64,000 bases of DNA from Cryobacterium algoritolerans (GTDB lineage Bacteria > Actinomycetota > Actinomycetes > Actinomycetales > Microbacteriaceae). Below the pieces are notes generated by a model. The model was not told the origin of the DNA, did no database searches, and saw only the letters and a program-made list of their open reading frames with translations. The stretch is taken from the NCBI RefSeq assembly GCF_004402785.1, contig NZ_SOFP01000047.1:62001-126000 (forward strand), read 5' to 3'. A program made the position numbers and the translations under genes. This document shows, piece by piece, positions 34,937 through 44,377 of this stretch (within the stretch, counting starts at the first letter, position 1; each line of letters begins with the position of its first letter).

Positions 34937-36161
34937 GGGCGGCACTCTCGTTCGGGTGGAAGCCGGGGCGGCGTTGCGGCACGGTCTGCCAGAGCGGTGA
35001 GCTGATGGCGATCGCCGTGCCCGTGTGGACGGCACGCCAGGTGCCGCGGTGGATGAAGTTGACCATGACGTTCAGCACCGCCGCGATCGGCACGGCGAAA
35101 AGCGCACCCGGGATGCCGGCGAGCAACGACCCCGCCGCGACAACGAGCACCACGCCGAGCGGGTGCACCTTGACGGCCGTGCCCATGATCAGCGGCTGGA
35201 GCACGTGGCCTTCGATCTGTTGAACGAGCAGCACGACGCCGAGCATGGCCAGCGCGATCGGCCAGGAGTTGAAGAGCAACGCGATGACCACGGCCACCGC
35301 GCCGGTCGCGACGGCGCCAACGATGGGGATGAACGAGCCCAGGAAGACGAGCACACCGATCGGCACGGCGAGCGGCACCCCGAGCAGCGCGGCCCCGACG
35401 CCGATTCCGACGGCGTCGATCGAGGCAACCAGGATCTGCACCTTGGCGAAGTTGCCCAGGGTCTCCCAGCCGGCCGCCCCTGCCCCGGCGACGGCGGCGC
35501 GGGCGCGCCGCGGAAAGATCCGCACGATCCAGGCCCAGATTCCGGCCCCGTCGATGAGGATGAACAGGAGGCTGAACAGGGTGAGCAGCAGCCCGGTCAG
35601 CAGGTGCCCGAGCGAGGATCCCACCGACAGCGCCCCGCTGACGAAGACCTGGCTGTCAGCCTGGATCGCCGTCCAGGCCTGCTGCAGGTACTCGTTGATC
35701 TGCGGTTCGGTCAGGTGCAGCGGCGAGGCGAGCAGGAGGTCTTTCAGCCCGGCGTAGGAGGCCGCGAGCCGGGTGCTCAGGCCGATCGTGCCATCCGCGA
35801 TCTGGGTGGCGGCCAGCGTGATCAGGCCGCCGAGCACGGCGAGGGTGCCGAGCAGGGAGAGCGCGACGGCGATACCCTTCGGCCACTTGTGCCGAACGAG
35901 GAATTTGACCAGCGGAACGAGGAGGGAGGAGACGAGCACGGCGACGAGCAGCGGGATGACGATGAGCCTAAGCTGCACCACGAGGAAGAGGAAGACGGCG
36001 ATCGCCGCAGCGATGGCCACGAGCCGCCACGACCACGCTCCGGCCAGGCGGATGCCGGTGGGGATGTTCTCGTCGACCCCGTTCGGAATCGGGGTCTCGG
36101 CGCGTCGCTTTCGCCCGTTCAGCAGTGCGCCCCAGCCTGGCTTTCCCGTGGATTCAGTCAC
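34929..36161 (-). CDS. AI-2E family transporter (TqsA/PerM-like)
   Basis: 410 residues, about seven to eight spans. LVVQLRLIVIPLLVAVLVSS, VPLAVPIGVLVFLGSFIPIV and LLVQQIEGHVLQPLIMGTAV are the typical family segments. Substrate unknown: members export autoinducer-2 or ions. GTG start. An upstream leader of 50 polar residues is cytoplasmic. Coupled to ilvA by overlap. Confidence 0.88.
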   Translation of the reverse strand: MTESTGKPGWGALLNGRKRRAETPIPNGVDENIPTGIRLAGAWSWRLVAIAAAIAVFLFLVVQLRLIVIPLLVAVLVSSLLVPLVKFLVRHKWPKGIAVALSLLGTLAVLGGLITLAATQIADGTIGLSTRLAASYAGLKDLLLASPLHLTEPQINEYLQQAWTAIQADSQVFVSGALSVGSSLGHLLTGLLLTLFSLLFILIDGAGIWAWIVRIFPRRARAAVAGAGAAGWETLGNFAKVQILVASIDAVGIGVGAALLGVPLAVPIGVLVFLGSFIPIVGAVATGAVAVVIALLFNSWPIALAMLGVVLLVQQIEGHVLQPLIMGTAVKVHPLGVVLVVAAGSLLAGIPGALFAVPIAAVLNVMVNFIHRGTWRAVHTGTAIAISSPLWQTVPQRRPGFHPNESAAHD

Positions 36162-36205
36162 CGAATCATTCTAGGCAATACCGCATTCGCCCCGTGCATG
36201 CACCG

Positions 36206-37348
36206 CTACGGGGAAACCATGACCGCTTCGACCGAGACCGGGGCGCCGCAGAAGCGCAGCCGCACACTGTCACCGGTGGCGGGCTGCACACGCACGACGT
36301 GTTGCACCGACACCACGGCGCCGTCGGTGAGTCGTACCCGGGTGCGGCGGAGCGAGCCGTGGAAGCTGGATGCGACGACGACACCGGCCATCCCGTCGCC
36401 GGAGAATTCGAGGTCTTCGGGCCGCACCAGGACCAGGACGTCTCCGTCGGCCTGCGACGGGTCGACGAGTGGCAGCTTCGTGCCGTACACCTGCGCGAAG
36501 CCGTGGCGCACGACCCCGGCCAGCTGGTTGCTCAGGCCGACGAAATCGGCAATGAACGGTGACGCCGGCCGGGAGTACAGATCTTCCGGCGTGCCGACCT
36601 GTTCGATCCCGCCGTCGCGCATCACGGCCACCCGGTCGGCGACGGCGAGGGCCTCGTCCTGGTCGTGCGTCACGAACAGGGTGGTGATGCCCAGCTCGGT
36701 CTGGATGCGCCGGATCTCCTCGCGCAGCGCCACCCGAACCTTGGCGTCGAGGGCGGACAGCGGCTCGTCGAGCAGGAGAACGCGCGGTTCGGTGACCAGG
36801 GCGCGGGCCAGCGCGACCCGTTGCTGCTGGCCGCCGGAGAGCTGGTGCGCGAAACGGTCGTAGTGGTCCGCCAGCCCGACGAGGGCGAGGGCGTCCCTGG
36901 CCCGGTTGCGGCGCAACGTGGCGGCGACCCCGCGCATCCGGAGGCCGAATTCGACGTTCTCCCCCGCGCTGAGGTGCGGGAACAGGGAGTACGCCTGGAA
37001 CACCATACCCATGTCGCGTCGGCTCGTCGGCAGCGTGGACACGTCGACACCGTCGATCAGGATGGTGCCGGCATCCGCCGTTTCGAGGCCGGCGAGTGCC
37101 CGCAGTGCTGTCGTCTTCCCGCTGCCGCTCGGACCGAGCAGGGCCACGAACTCGCCCGCGTGCAGGGTGAGGTCGAATCCGTCCAGTGCCCGATGGGCAC
37201 CGAAGTGCTTGGTGACCCCGGAGAATTCGACCACGGCTCCGTGTCTCCCGGCCGCCGCGGCCGGGGTGCCTCCGCCGCGGCCGGGTGCGGTAGTCGTGGT
37301 CTTCGTGGCGGTGATGGTCTTTGCTGTGTTCATGGTGTTCCGAGTCAT
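36206..37348 (-). CDS. ABC transporter ATP-binding protein (importer, with TOBE-like domain)
   Basis: 380 residues. After a Thr/Gly-rich leader, LLGPSGSGKTTALRALAGLE (Walker A), DMGMVFQAYSLFPHLSAGEN (Q loop), HQLSGGQQQRVALARALVTE (signature) and LLLDEPLSALDAKVRVALRE (Walker B, D loop), then a C-terminal regulatory domain of about 110 residues (LVRPEDLEFSGDG). This is the polyamine/iron/sulfate type of ATPase. It is the last gene of a four-gene operon: binding protein, two permeases, ATPase, with ATGA overlap to the permease before it. Confidence 0.92.
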   Translation of the reverse strand: MTRNTMNTAKTITATKTTTTAPGRGGGTPAAAAGRHGAVVEFSGVTKHFGAHRALDGFDLTLHAGEFVALLGPSGSGKTTALRALAGLETADAGTILIDGVDVSTLPTSRRDMGMVFQAYSLFPHLSAGENVEFGLRMRGVAATLRRNRARDALALVGLADHYDRFAHQLSGGQQQRVALARALVTEPRVLLLDEPLSALDAKVRVALREEIRRIQTELGITTLFVTHDQDEALAVADRVAVMRDGGIEQVGTPEDLYSRPASPFIADFVGLSNQLAGVVRHGFAQVYGTKLPLVDPSQADGDVLVLVRPEDLEFSGDGMAGVVVASSFHGSLRRTRVRLTDGAVVSVQHVVRVQPATGDSVRLRFCGAPVSVEAVMVSP

Positions 37349-38235
37349 GGCCGGCCTCCGATGGGGCGTCGTCGTCGCGGGCGGGTGCGTTCGGCGCCGA
37401 GACGCCCGATGAGGAGCAGCAGCAGGAACGCGAAGGTCAGGGCGAGCAGGGAGAAGATCACGGCCGTGTACGGGTCTGCCTTGCTGACCACGACGAGCGC
37501 GGTCTGCAGGTTCACCCGGCTCAGCAGCGACGCGATGGTGAATTCACCGAGCACCACGGCGACCGCGATGAACGCACCGGCGAGGATACCGCGGCGGAGG
37601 TTGGGCACGAGCACGCGGAACAGCACGCTCCGCCAACCGGCACCGAGGGTGCGGGCCGCCTCACTGAGGGTGCGCACGTCGACGCCGTCGAGGTCGGCCT
37701 GGATGGCCCGGTAGGCGTAGGGCAGCACGGTGATGCCGTACGCGAGAGCGAGAGTCCAGACGCCGCTGCCGGCGAGCCGGGAGAGCAGCGAGTAGACCGG
37801 GGCCAGGCCGACCACGAGCACGATGGCCGGGATGCTGATCGGCAGGATGCAGACGAATTCCAGCACCCGTCGCAGCCAGGGAAAACGGATGTGCACCAGC
37901 AGCAGGGTGGGCACGAGCAGCAGGAGCACGATCAGCACGGTTCCCACGGCCAGGCCGACCGAATTGGCCAGGGCCACGAGCACCTGCCGGTACTGGCCGG
38001 TCAGGCCACCCTGGGCCAGGGCGATCCAGCGGGAGGCGTCGTGCCCGCCGCCGAGCCCCTTGCGCAGGGTGAACTCGACCATGGCCACAACGGGTACGAG
38101 AAAGAACACGCCGATCACGCCCAGGATCACGGCCCGCGCGGTGCGCGACGGAGCGTGGGCGACGCCGCCCCGCGCGACCGGGCCGGGCCGGGTGCGGCGT
38201 CGGCTGCCGCCCTCTGTCCTGCGGACGGCGGTCAT
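37345..38235 (-). CDS. ABC transporter permease (second permease)
   Basis: 296 residues with six spans. The cytoplasmic EAA-like loop reads LSEAARTLGAGWRSVLFRVL, matching the contact site for the ATPase. The ATG at 38235 overlaps the preceding stop (ATGA), which decides the start over a GTG three codons upstream. Family: polyamine/iron/phosphonate-type permeases. Confidence 0.9.
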   Translation of the reverse strand: MTAVRRTEGGSRRRTRPGPVARGGVAHAPSRTARAVILGVIGVFFLVPVVAMVEFTLRKGLGGGHDASRWIALAQGGLTGQYRQVLVALANSVGLAVGTVLIVLLLLVPTLLLVHIRFPWLRRVLEFVCILPISIPAIVLVVGLAPVYSLLSRLAGSGVWTLALAYGITVLPYAYRAIQADLDGVDVRTLSEAARTLGAGWRSVLFRVLVPNLRRGILAGAFIAVAVVLGEFTIASLLSRVNLQTALVVVSKADPYTAVIFSLLALTFAFLLLLLIGRLGAERTRPRRRRPIGGRP

Positions 38236-39014
38236 CGCTGCCACCTGGCGGCCCGACCCTGTAGGGCGGAGTAGCCGGCCGTCACCACCACCATCACCAC
38301 GATCATCCCGAGCGCGAGCGCCCCGGCCAGGTTCTCCCGGCCGAGCAGGGTCTCACTGGTCAGCGCGGAGCGGATCTGCAGCGGCACGATCTGGGAACCC
38401 TGGCTGGTCAGCGCTGCGGCGGTGGCGTAGGAGGAGAACGCGTTCGCGAAGAGCAGCAGCAGGCTGCCGAGGAAGGAAGGGGCGAGGACTGGACCCGCAA
38501 TGCGCAGCCAGTAGGTGGCACGGCTGCCGCCGAGGGTCGCGTTGGCCTCGGCCCAGGTCGGTTTGAGCGCCTGGAGGGCCGGCATGAAGGTGATGATCAT
38601 CAGCGGCACCTGGAAGTAGAGGTAGGGCAGCACCAGCCCGGGGAGCTCGTAAAGCCAGACGCCGTCCGCGAAGATGTCCACGCCGAACGTGTCGCGCAGG
38701 ATGAGCGTGACCATTCCCTGGATGCCGATGGTGGCCACGAACGCGAAGGCGAGCATGACCCCACCGAATTGGGCGAGCACACCGCTGAGCGAATCGACCA
38801 CGGCGCGGAGGGCACCGTCCGGTCGCGCACCGAGCAACCCGTAGCAGGCGGCCGCGCCGACGAGGGCGCCGAGCACGGAGGTCAGGGCGGAGAGAGCGAA
38901 CGAGTTGGCGAAGGCATCCAGCACGACCGGATTGCCGAGGGCTGCGACGGTGTCGAGCGTGAACGCGCCGGACTTGTCGAAGAATCCGGTGCCGACGGCG
39001 ATCAGGGTCGGCAC
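38232..39014 (-). CDS. ABC transporter permease (first permease), start uncertain
   Basis: The frame from GTG 39014 gives 260 residues with the EAA-like loop ANATLGGSRATYWLRIAGPV. However, sequence upstream of that GTG in the same frame still reads as the first membrane span (LGLLPFAVYLLLFLVVPTLI preceded by RRTAAA), and there is no ATG, GTG or TTG before it. The real start is therefore probably a rare codon such as CTG at about 39092, overlapping the binding-protein stop, or the frame is shifted. With GTG 39014 one span would be cut. Otherwise a normal permease partner. Confidence 0.8.
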   Translation of the reverse strand: MPTLIAVGTGFFDKSGAFTLDTVAALGNPVVLDAFANSFALSALTSVLGALVGAAACYGLLGARPDGALRAVVDSLSGVLAQFGGVMLAFAFVATIGIQGMVTLILRDTFGVDIFADGVWLYELPGLVLPYLYFQVPLMIITFMPALQALKPTWAEANATLGGSRATYWLRIAGPVLAPSFLGSLLLLFANAFSSYATAAALTSQGSQIVPLQIRSALTSETLLGRENLAGALALGMIVVMVVVTAGYSALQGRAARWQR

Positions 39015-39081
39015 GACGAGAAAGAGGAGCAGATAGACCGCGAACGGCAGCAGCCCTAAGGCCGCTGCCGTTCTGCGGAGG

Positions 39082-40212
39082 CTACCGGACAGCGGCGGCC
39101 CATTTCGTTCCGAGTAGGGCGGCTCCGGCGGCGCTCTGCTCCTTGGTCGGCACCACGGTCTGCGCCGGCGCCTCGGGCAGGGCGCCGAGCAGTTTCGCGT
39201 CGATGGTGCCCGCGGCCGTCATGGCCTCGGCGCGGACGGGGCGTGCCCCGCCGGCCAGCCACAGGTTCTGACCCTCGTCGCTGTAGAGGAACTCCTGCCA
39301 CAGCCGGGCAGCGGCCGGGTGCGGGGCATCCTTGCTCACCGCCTGGTTGTAGTAGCCGGCGTAACCGACACCACGGAAGACGACGACCTTCCAGTTGCGC
39401 TGACCGTCGAGCTTCTTGCCGTAGCCGACGTTGAGGTAGTCCCAGTCGAGCACGACGGGGGTTTCGCCCGAGGCGATCGTGGCCGGGGTCGGGTCGATTT
39501 TGACGAAGTTGCCGGCCGCATTCAGCTTGGTGAAGAAGTCGATACCGGGCTGGAAGTCGTCGACCGTGCCGCCGTTCTGCACCGTCGCCATGCCGACGGC
39601 GGCGAAGGCGGCCCCGGCCTGGGTCGGATCGCCGTTGATGGCGACCTTGCCCTTGTACTGGGCATCGAGCAGGTCGCTCAGCTTCTTCGGCGCGGGGACG
39701 GCGTCGGGGTCGTAGCCGACGGCCAGGTATCCGCCGTAGTCACCGGTGAAGCGCCCACTGGCCTCCTTGAGGGCGTCGGGGATCTCGGCCCAGGTGGCCA
39801 CCTGGTACGGCGCGAACCGGTCGGTGCTGGAGAGGGCGACGGCCAGGCCCAGGTCGAAGACGTCGGGCGCGGTGTCCTGGCTCTTGAGGGTGTCCGCGGC
39901 CTGGATTTCCTCGGCGCTCGAGCCGTCCGGCGAGGCCTCGTTAATAGTGATCTCGGGGTACTTCCGGGTGAACGCGTCGAGCACGCCGCCGTAGTTTGCC
40001 CAGTCGCGCGGGAGGGCGATGACGTTGAGGCTGCCCTCCGCCTTGGCGGCGGCCTCGAGGGCCGGCAGGTCGCCGAACGCGCTCAGGCTGGTGGCTGTTG
40101 CGGCGTCGGTCGTGGCGGTCGTTCCTGCCGCGGAGCCTGAACACCCGGTCAAAGCGATGGCGAGGGTGGCCGTGGCGGCCAACGAGGCGACCAGGGTGCG
40201 TGTGGTGATCAA
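39082..40212 (-). CDS. ABC transporter substrate-binding lipoprotein
   Basis: 376 residues from TTG with GGAGGACAAC immediately upstream. The signal peptide ends in the lipobox LTGC at about residues 21-24. The mature part (LNVIALPRDWANYGGVLDAF, VFDLGLAVALSSTDRFAPYQ, YLAVGYDPDAVPAPKKLSDL, VVLDWDYLNVGYG) matches the extracellular solute-binding family that takes polyamines, iron or 2-aminoethylphosphonate; the ligand cannot be chosen. It starts the operon 40212-36206. Confidence 0.9.
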   Translation of the reverse strand: MITTRTLVASLAATATLAIALTGCSGSAAGTTATTDAATATSLSAFGDLPALEAAAKAEGSLNVIALPRDWANYGGVLDAFTRKYPEITINEASPDGSSAEEIQAADTLKSQDTAPDVFDLGLAVALSSTDRFAPYQVATWAEIPDALKEASGRFTGDYGGYLAVGYDPDAVPAPKKLSDLLDAQYKGKVAINGDPTQAGAAFAAVGMATVQNGGTVDDFQPGIDFFTKLNAAGNFVKIDPTPATIASGETPVVLDWDYLNVGYGKKLDGQRNWKVVVFRGVGYAGYYNQAVSKDAPHPAAARLWQEFLYSDEGQNLWLAGGARPVRAEAMTAAGTIDAKLLGALPEAPAQTVVPTKEQSAAGAALLGTKWAAAVR

Positions 40213-40443
40213 GTTGTCCTCCGTCGGACCAGCGACAGGCCGCACGCGCAACGGCGCGCACAGTTGGTTGCCGGGTTACTGGTCATCGCGAGATTAGGAG
40301 GCGCTGTCGACCGGCGTGCGGCACCTGCCTGAACGGAGCATGAATGCTGGGCGACGGATGCCGCGGGCCAGGCCGACTGAACTCGACGGGAGGGCGGGTG
40401 CATTCGGTGGCGAATGACGGAGGCGGGCAGTAGGGTCGAGCTG

Positions 40444-41649
40444 ATGGTCCAGTCAGTCTCTGCCGCGCTCGCGCGCCGCATCGCGCTGGCCGCCCAGGGC
40501 TTCGGCCGCCGGTCAGCAGCGACGCCCGGCATCCGCCAACTGGATGCCCTCGTGAACCGGGTCGAGCTGCTGCAAATCGACTCGGTGAACGTCTTCGAGC
40601 GCAGCCACTACATGCCCGCATTCAGCCGTCTCGGCCCGTACGACAAGGCGCAGCTCGATCGGCTGACCGGCGGCCGCGAGGCCCGCTTCACCGAGTACTG
40701 GGCGCACGAGGCGTCGTTCCTTCCACTGGACACCTGGCCGCTGTTCGGCTGGCGGATGCAGCACTATCGTGACGAGGCCGCCGGGACATCCGATAACTGG
40801 GCCGCCGGCAACCGGCCGATGCTGGACTGGCTGCTCGCCGAACTCGCCGAGAAGGGCCCGCTGCCGGCCAGCGCCATCGAGCACGACGCGAACAAGCGCA
40901 GCGGCCCTTGGTGGGGCTGGTCCGATGTGAAGACCGGGCTGGAGGTTCTCTTCCGCTGGGGCGACGTGGTGAGCGCCGGCCGCCGGCGGTTCGAGCGGGT
41001 CTACGGGCTGCCGGAGCAGGTGTTCCCCGCTGAACTGCTCGACCGGCGGGTCGACCGGGCCGACGCCCACCGGGAGCTGATCAGCCGGTCGGCGCGTGCG
41101 CACGGCATCGGCACGGCGAAGGATTTCGCGGACTACTTCCGGTTGAAGTCGGTGCCGGCGCTGGCGGCCGTCCGTGAACTCGAGGAGGCTGGGGAACTGA
41201 TCCCGGTCGAGGTTGGCGGCTGGGGCGGGCCGGGCGCGGCCGGGGCGGCGTGGCTGCACCGGGATGCCAGGCTCCCCCGGACTTTGGACGCCGCCGCCGT
41301 GCTTTCCCCGTTCGACCCCGTCGTCTGGGAGCGGGCCAGGGCCCTACGGTTGTTCGACTTCCACGACCGAATCGAGATCTACACTCCGCAGCCCAAGCGC
41401 GTGTTCGGCTACTACGTGCTGCCCGTGCTGCTCGGCGACACGATCGTCGGCCGGGTAGATCTGAAGAACGACCGCCAGTCCGGGGTACTGCGGGTGCAAG
41501 CCGCGTGGGCCGAGCCGGATGCCCCGGCCGACACGGCCGAGCGCCTCACCGCCGTGCTACGGGAGACCGCCGCCTGGCAGGGGCTGGACGAGATCGCGGT
41601 GGTCGGGCGTGGAAACCTCGCCGCCGCCCTGGCCTCCGAGCTCGTCTAA
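40444..41649 (+). CDS. YcaQ-like winged-helix DNA glycosylase
   Basis: 401 residues. ALARRIALAAQGFGRRSAAT, then LLQIDSVNVFERSHYMPAFS (the Q-x-D segment of the active site), EYWAHEASFLPLDTWPLFGW, and later AVLSPFDPVVWERARALRLF, FDFHDRIEIYTPQPKRVFGY. This is the E. coli YcaQ/Streptomyces AlkZ family, which opens DNA interstrand crosslinks. The ATG at 40444 is used; TTG/ATG upstream add no conserved residues. It shares 231 bp of upstream DNA with the divergent ABC operon. Confidence 0.88.
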   Translation: MVQSVSAALARRIALAAQGFGRRSAATPGIRQLDALVNRVELLQIDSVNVFERSHYMPAFSRLGPYDKAQLDRLTGGREARFTEYWAHEASFLPLDTWPLFGWRMQHYRDEAAGTSDNWAAGNRPMLDWLLAELAEKGPLPASAIEHDANKRSGPWWGWSDVKTGLEVLFRWGDVVSAGRRRFERVYGLPEQVFPAELLDRRVDRADAHRELISRSARAHGIGTAKDFADYFRLKSVPALAAVRELEEAGELIPVEVGGWGGPGAAGAAWLHRDARLPRTLDAAAVLSPFDPVVWERARALRLFDFHDRIEIYTPQPKRVFGYYVLPVLLGDTIVGRVDLKNDRQSGVLRVQAAWAEPDAPADTAERLTAVLRETAAWQGLDEIAVVGRGNLAAALASELV

Positions 41650-41749
41650 GGGTCTCCTCGGAAAGTGCGGTGAGGTTACGGCTGCGGTGGGTGTGCGTTC
41701 CACCTCGTAGCCGGGGCGTGTCGTCGGCGTAGCGCGTCGGCGGTCGGGC

Positions 41750-41905
41750 CGGTCAAGACCTGCGAACCGCCGGTGGTCGAGCCCGCCGAGACCCGCGGAA
41801 GATCGGGGCGACGCGGTGGTCGAGAGTGGCGAGACCTGGGGGTCGTGGTTTCGACGGGCTCGACCCATGACACGCTCGACCACCGGGGCACGCTCGACCA
41901 CCGAC
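41750..41905. repeat. Cluster of REP-like GGTGGTCGAG / CTCGACCACC words
   Basis: The 328-bp gap between the YcaQ-like gene and htpX contains no ORF I can support. It holds at least five copies of the words GGTGGTCGAG, GTTTCGACGGGCTCGACC and CGCTCGACCACC in alternating orientations, the same family as 33617-33700. The position between convergent genes fits a transcription stop or a dispersed palindrome. Confidence 0.65.
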
Positions 41906-41977
41906 GGACTTCGGCAGCGACAGGCTCGGCTGGCGGCGGTGATCGAGACTGTCGAGATCAGAGCGACCCCGCCGGGG

Positions 41978-42865
41978 TCAGAACTTACGGCCCATGGTGT
42001 GCAGACGTTCGATCCGCTCGTCGATGGGCGGGTGGGTGCTGAACAGCTTCGCCATCATGCCGGGCTTCAGAGGGTTGGCGATCCACAGGTGCGCCATCGA
42101 GGAGTTCTGCTTCCGCATCGGGCGCCCGTAGGTCTCCAGCTTGGCCAGGGCGCTCGCGAGGGCGTCGGGGTGCCGGGTGGTCAGCGCGCTCGTCGCATCC
42201 GCGAGGTATTCGCGCTGCCGGGACACGGCCAACTGCACCATGCTCGCCACGAGCGGCGCCACGATGATCGCGACCAGGCCGAACACCATGACGATCGGGT
42301 TGCCGTTGTTGTTGTTATTGTTGCGGCCGAAGAAGGCCATCCGTAGGAACATGTCCGAGATGAAGCCGACGGCAACGACGAGCCCGAAGACCACCATCGA
42401 CAGCCGGATGTCGTAGTTGCGCACGTGGCCGAGTTCGTGCGCCATCACGCCCTCGAGTTCCGAGTCGTCCATGATCTCGAGCAGGCCGGTCGTCGCTGCG
42501 ACGATCGCATGCTGCGGGTCGCGGCCGGTCGCGAACGCGTTCGGCGCCGGGTCGTTGATCACGTAGATCTCGGGCATCGGGGTGCCCGTCGTGATCGACA
42601 GGTTCTCGACGATGTTCCAGAGCCGCGGCTGCTCCGTCTTGCTGTTGATGCGGATGCCGCCGCTCATCGCGACGGCTTGGCGCCCCGCCATGAAGTACTG
42701 CACGAGCGCGTAGCCGCTGGCCACCACGACGGTGAGGATCAGGATGCCGTACCCGCCGCGACCGTATACGGCGTTGGCGATCCAGCCGAGCCCGGCGATG
42801 AGGGCCAGGAAGAGAATGATGATGAAGACCGTGTTGCGCTTATTCCGCGCGATGGCACTATACAT
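41978..42865 (-). CDS. htpX: HtpX-like zinc metalloprotease (M48)
   Basis: 295 residues. VMAHELGHVRNYDIRLSMVV contains HExxH, with SRQREYLADATSALTTRHPD providing the third ligand Glu; membrane spans lie at both ends of the N-terminal hairpin (about 12-60) and at 155-215. An Asn run (NNNNNNG) lies in the central loop. HtpX degrades damaged membrane proteins. It lies 12 bp downstream of lemA on the same strand. Confidence 0.93.
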   Translation of the reverse strand: MYSAIARNKRNTVFIIILFLALIAGLGWIANAVYGRGGYGILILTVVVASGYALVQYFMAGRQAVAMSGGIRINSKTEQPRLWNIVENLSITTGTPMPEIYVINDPAPNAFATGRDPQHAIVAATTGLLEIMDDSELEGVMAHELGHVRNYDIRLSMVVFGLVVAVGFISDMFLRMAFFGRNNNNNNGNPIVMVFGLVAIIVAPLVASMVQLAVSRQREYLADATSALTTRHPDALASALAKLETYGRPMRKQNSSMAHLWIANPLKPGMMAKLFSTHPPIDERIERLHTMGRKF

Positions 42866-42877
42866 CGAAGCCTGCCG

Positions 42878-43444
42878 TTAGAACTGCACGCGGGGCGGCT
42901 CCGCGATGGCGGCGGAGTCGGACACCTCGAAGAAGTCGCGCTGCGTGAAACCGAGGTTACGGGCGATGAGGTTGTTCGGGAAGACCTGGATCTTCGTGTT
43001 GAGCTCCCGCACCCCGCCGTTGTAGAACCGGCGGGACGCCTGGACCTTGTCCTCGGTGTCGACCAGCTCGGCCTGGAGCTGCAGGTAGTTCTGGCTCGCC
43101 TGCAACTGCGGGTAGGCCTCGGCGACGGCGAAGATGCTCTTCAACGCGGTCTGCATGTGGTTCTCGGCGGCGGCGGCATCGGCCGGGCCCTGGGCGCTCA
43201 GCGTCTCGGCGCGGGCCTTCGTGACGTTCTCGAAGACGGCTTTCTCGTGCGCGGCGTAGCCCTTGACCGTTTCGATCAGGTTGGGGATCAGGTCAGCCCG
43301 GCGCTTCAGCTGCACGGTGATGTCGCTCCACGCCTCATCCACGCGCACCTTGAGGGTGACGAGGGAGTTGTAGGTGGCCCAGAGGTAAATCCCGATGATG
43401 GCGACGAGTGAAACAATGATGAGGACCGGGATGAGCCATTCCAT
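42878..43444 (-). CDS. lemA: LemA family protein
   Basis: 188 residues. One N-terminal membrane span (LIPVLIIVSLVAIIGIYLWA), then the helical LemA domain with DEAWSDITVQLKRRADLIPN, LIETVKGYAAHEKAVFENVT, and near the end NGGVRELNTKIQVFPNNLIA and DFFEVSD. It is commonly encoded next to HtpX, as here. The function of LemA is not settled. Confidence 0.93.
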   Translation of the reverse strand: MEWLIPVLIIVSLVAIIGIYLWATYNSLVTLKVRVDEAWSDITVQLKRRADLIPNLIETVKGYAAHEKAVFENVTKARAETLSAQGPADAAAAENHMQTALKSIFAVAEAYPQLQASQNYLQLQAELVDTEDKVQASRRFYNGGVRELNTKIQVFPNNLIARNLGFTQRDFFEVSDSAAIAEPPRVQF

Positions 43445-43609
43445 GGCAGCGTCTCCTTGTGATTGGGCAGGGCGAGCCGAGGCCCGGGGCATCGTGACTT
43501 GCGATGCAGATCTATCATAACTACGCGCCCTGAGGCTCCCATGTACTTCCCATGACACTCCAAGAATCACCGTCCACGGATGGTGACTTCCGCGGCTGAT
43601 CGGCGAATA

Positions 43610-44377
43610 ATGACAACCATGGTGCACAAATCTGCTCCCGCCGCCGTCGTGCGCGACCTGCATGCCCGCCGGGGGAAGCATCCGGTGCTGCACGGCCTGA
43701 GCCTGAGCGTGCCCCGCGGCCTGGTCGTCGGTCTGATCGGGCCGAGCGGCTGCGGCAAGACCACACTCATGCGCTCGATCGTCGGGGTGCAGATCGTGCA
43801 GTCCGGGGAGGTCACCGTGCTGGGCCGGGCGGCAGGCACCGCCTCGCTGCGCGGCCGGGTCGGCTACGTCACCCAGGACGCGAGCGTGTACGACGACCTC
43901 ACCGTGCGTCAGAACCTGGCGTATTTCGCCGCCGTCCTCGGCGCGTCCCGTGACGATATCGACCGAGTGATCGACGCCACAGACCTGGCCGCGAACACCG
44001 GCCAGCTGGTTGGGTCGCTCTCGGGCGGGCAGCGCAGCCGGGTGTCGCTGGCCGGGGCCCTGCTCGGCTCGCCAGAGCTCCTGTTGCTCGACGAACCGAC
44101 CGTCGGCCTCGACCCCGTGCTGCGGGCGGAGCTGTGGGCGCTGTTTCACCGGCTGGCCGCCACCGGGACGAGCCTGCTCGTGTCCAGCCACGTGATGGAC
44201 GAGGCGAGCCGCTGCGACCGGCTGCTCCTGATGAGGCACGGCGAGGTCCTCGCCGACGACACCCCAGCCGGGCTGCTCTCCTCGACCGGCACCCACGACG
44301 TGGAGGCGGCGTTCCTGGCCCTGATTGCGTCGCGTCCCTCATCCGATCCGGCCGCCCGGGAAGCCCGCGACTCGTGA
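43610..44377 (+). CDS. ABC-2 type exporter ATP-binding protein
   Basis: 255 residues. LIGPSGCGKTTLMRSIVGVQ (Walker A), YVTQDASVYDDLTVRQNLAY (Q loop), GSLSGGQRSRVSLAGALLGS (signature), ELLLLDEPTVGLDPVLRAEL (Walker B) and SSHVMDEASRCDRLLLM (H loop). Start ATG 43610 or 43619; neither has a clear ribosome binding site. The stop overlaps the permease start (GTGA). Substrate unknown; drug or lipid export is usual for this pair. Confidence 0.9.
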   Translation: MTTMVHKSAPAAVVRDLHARRGKHPVLHGLSLSVPRGLVVGLIGPSGCGKTTLMRSIVGVQIVQSGEVTVLGRAAGTASLRGRVGYVTQDASVYDDLTVRQNLAYFAAVLGASRDDIDRVIDATDLAANTGQLVGSLSGGQRSRVSLAGALLGSPELLLLDEPTVGLDPVLRAELWALFHRLAATGTSLLVSSHVMDEASRCDRLLLMRHGEVLADDTPAGLLSSTGTHDVEAAFLALIASRPSSDPAAREARDS

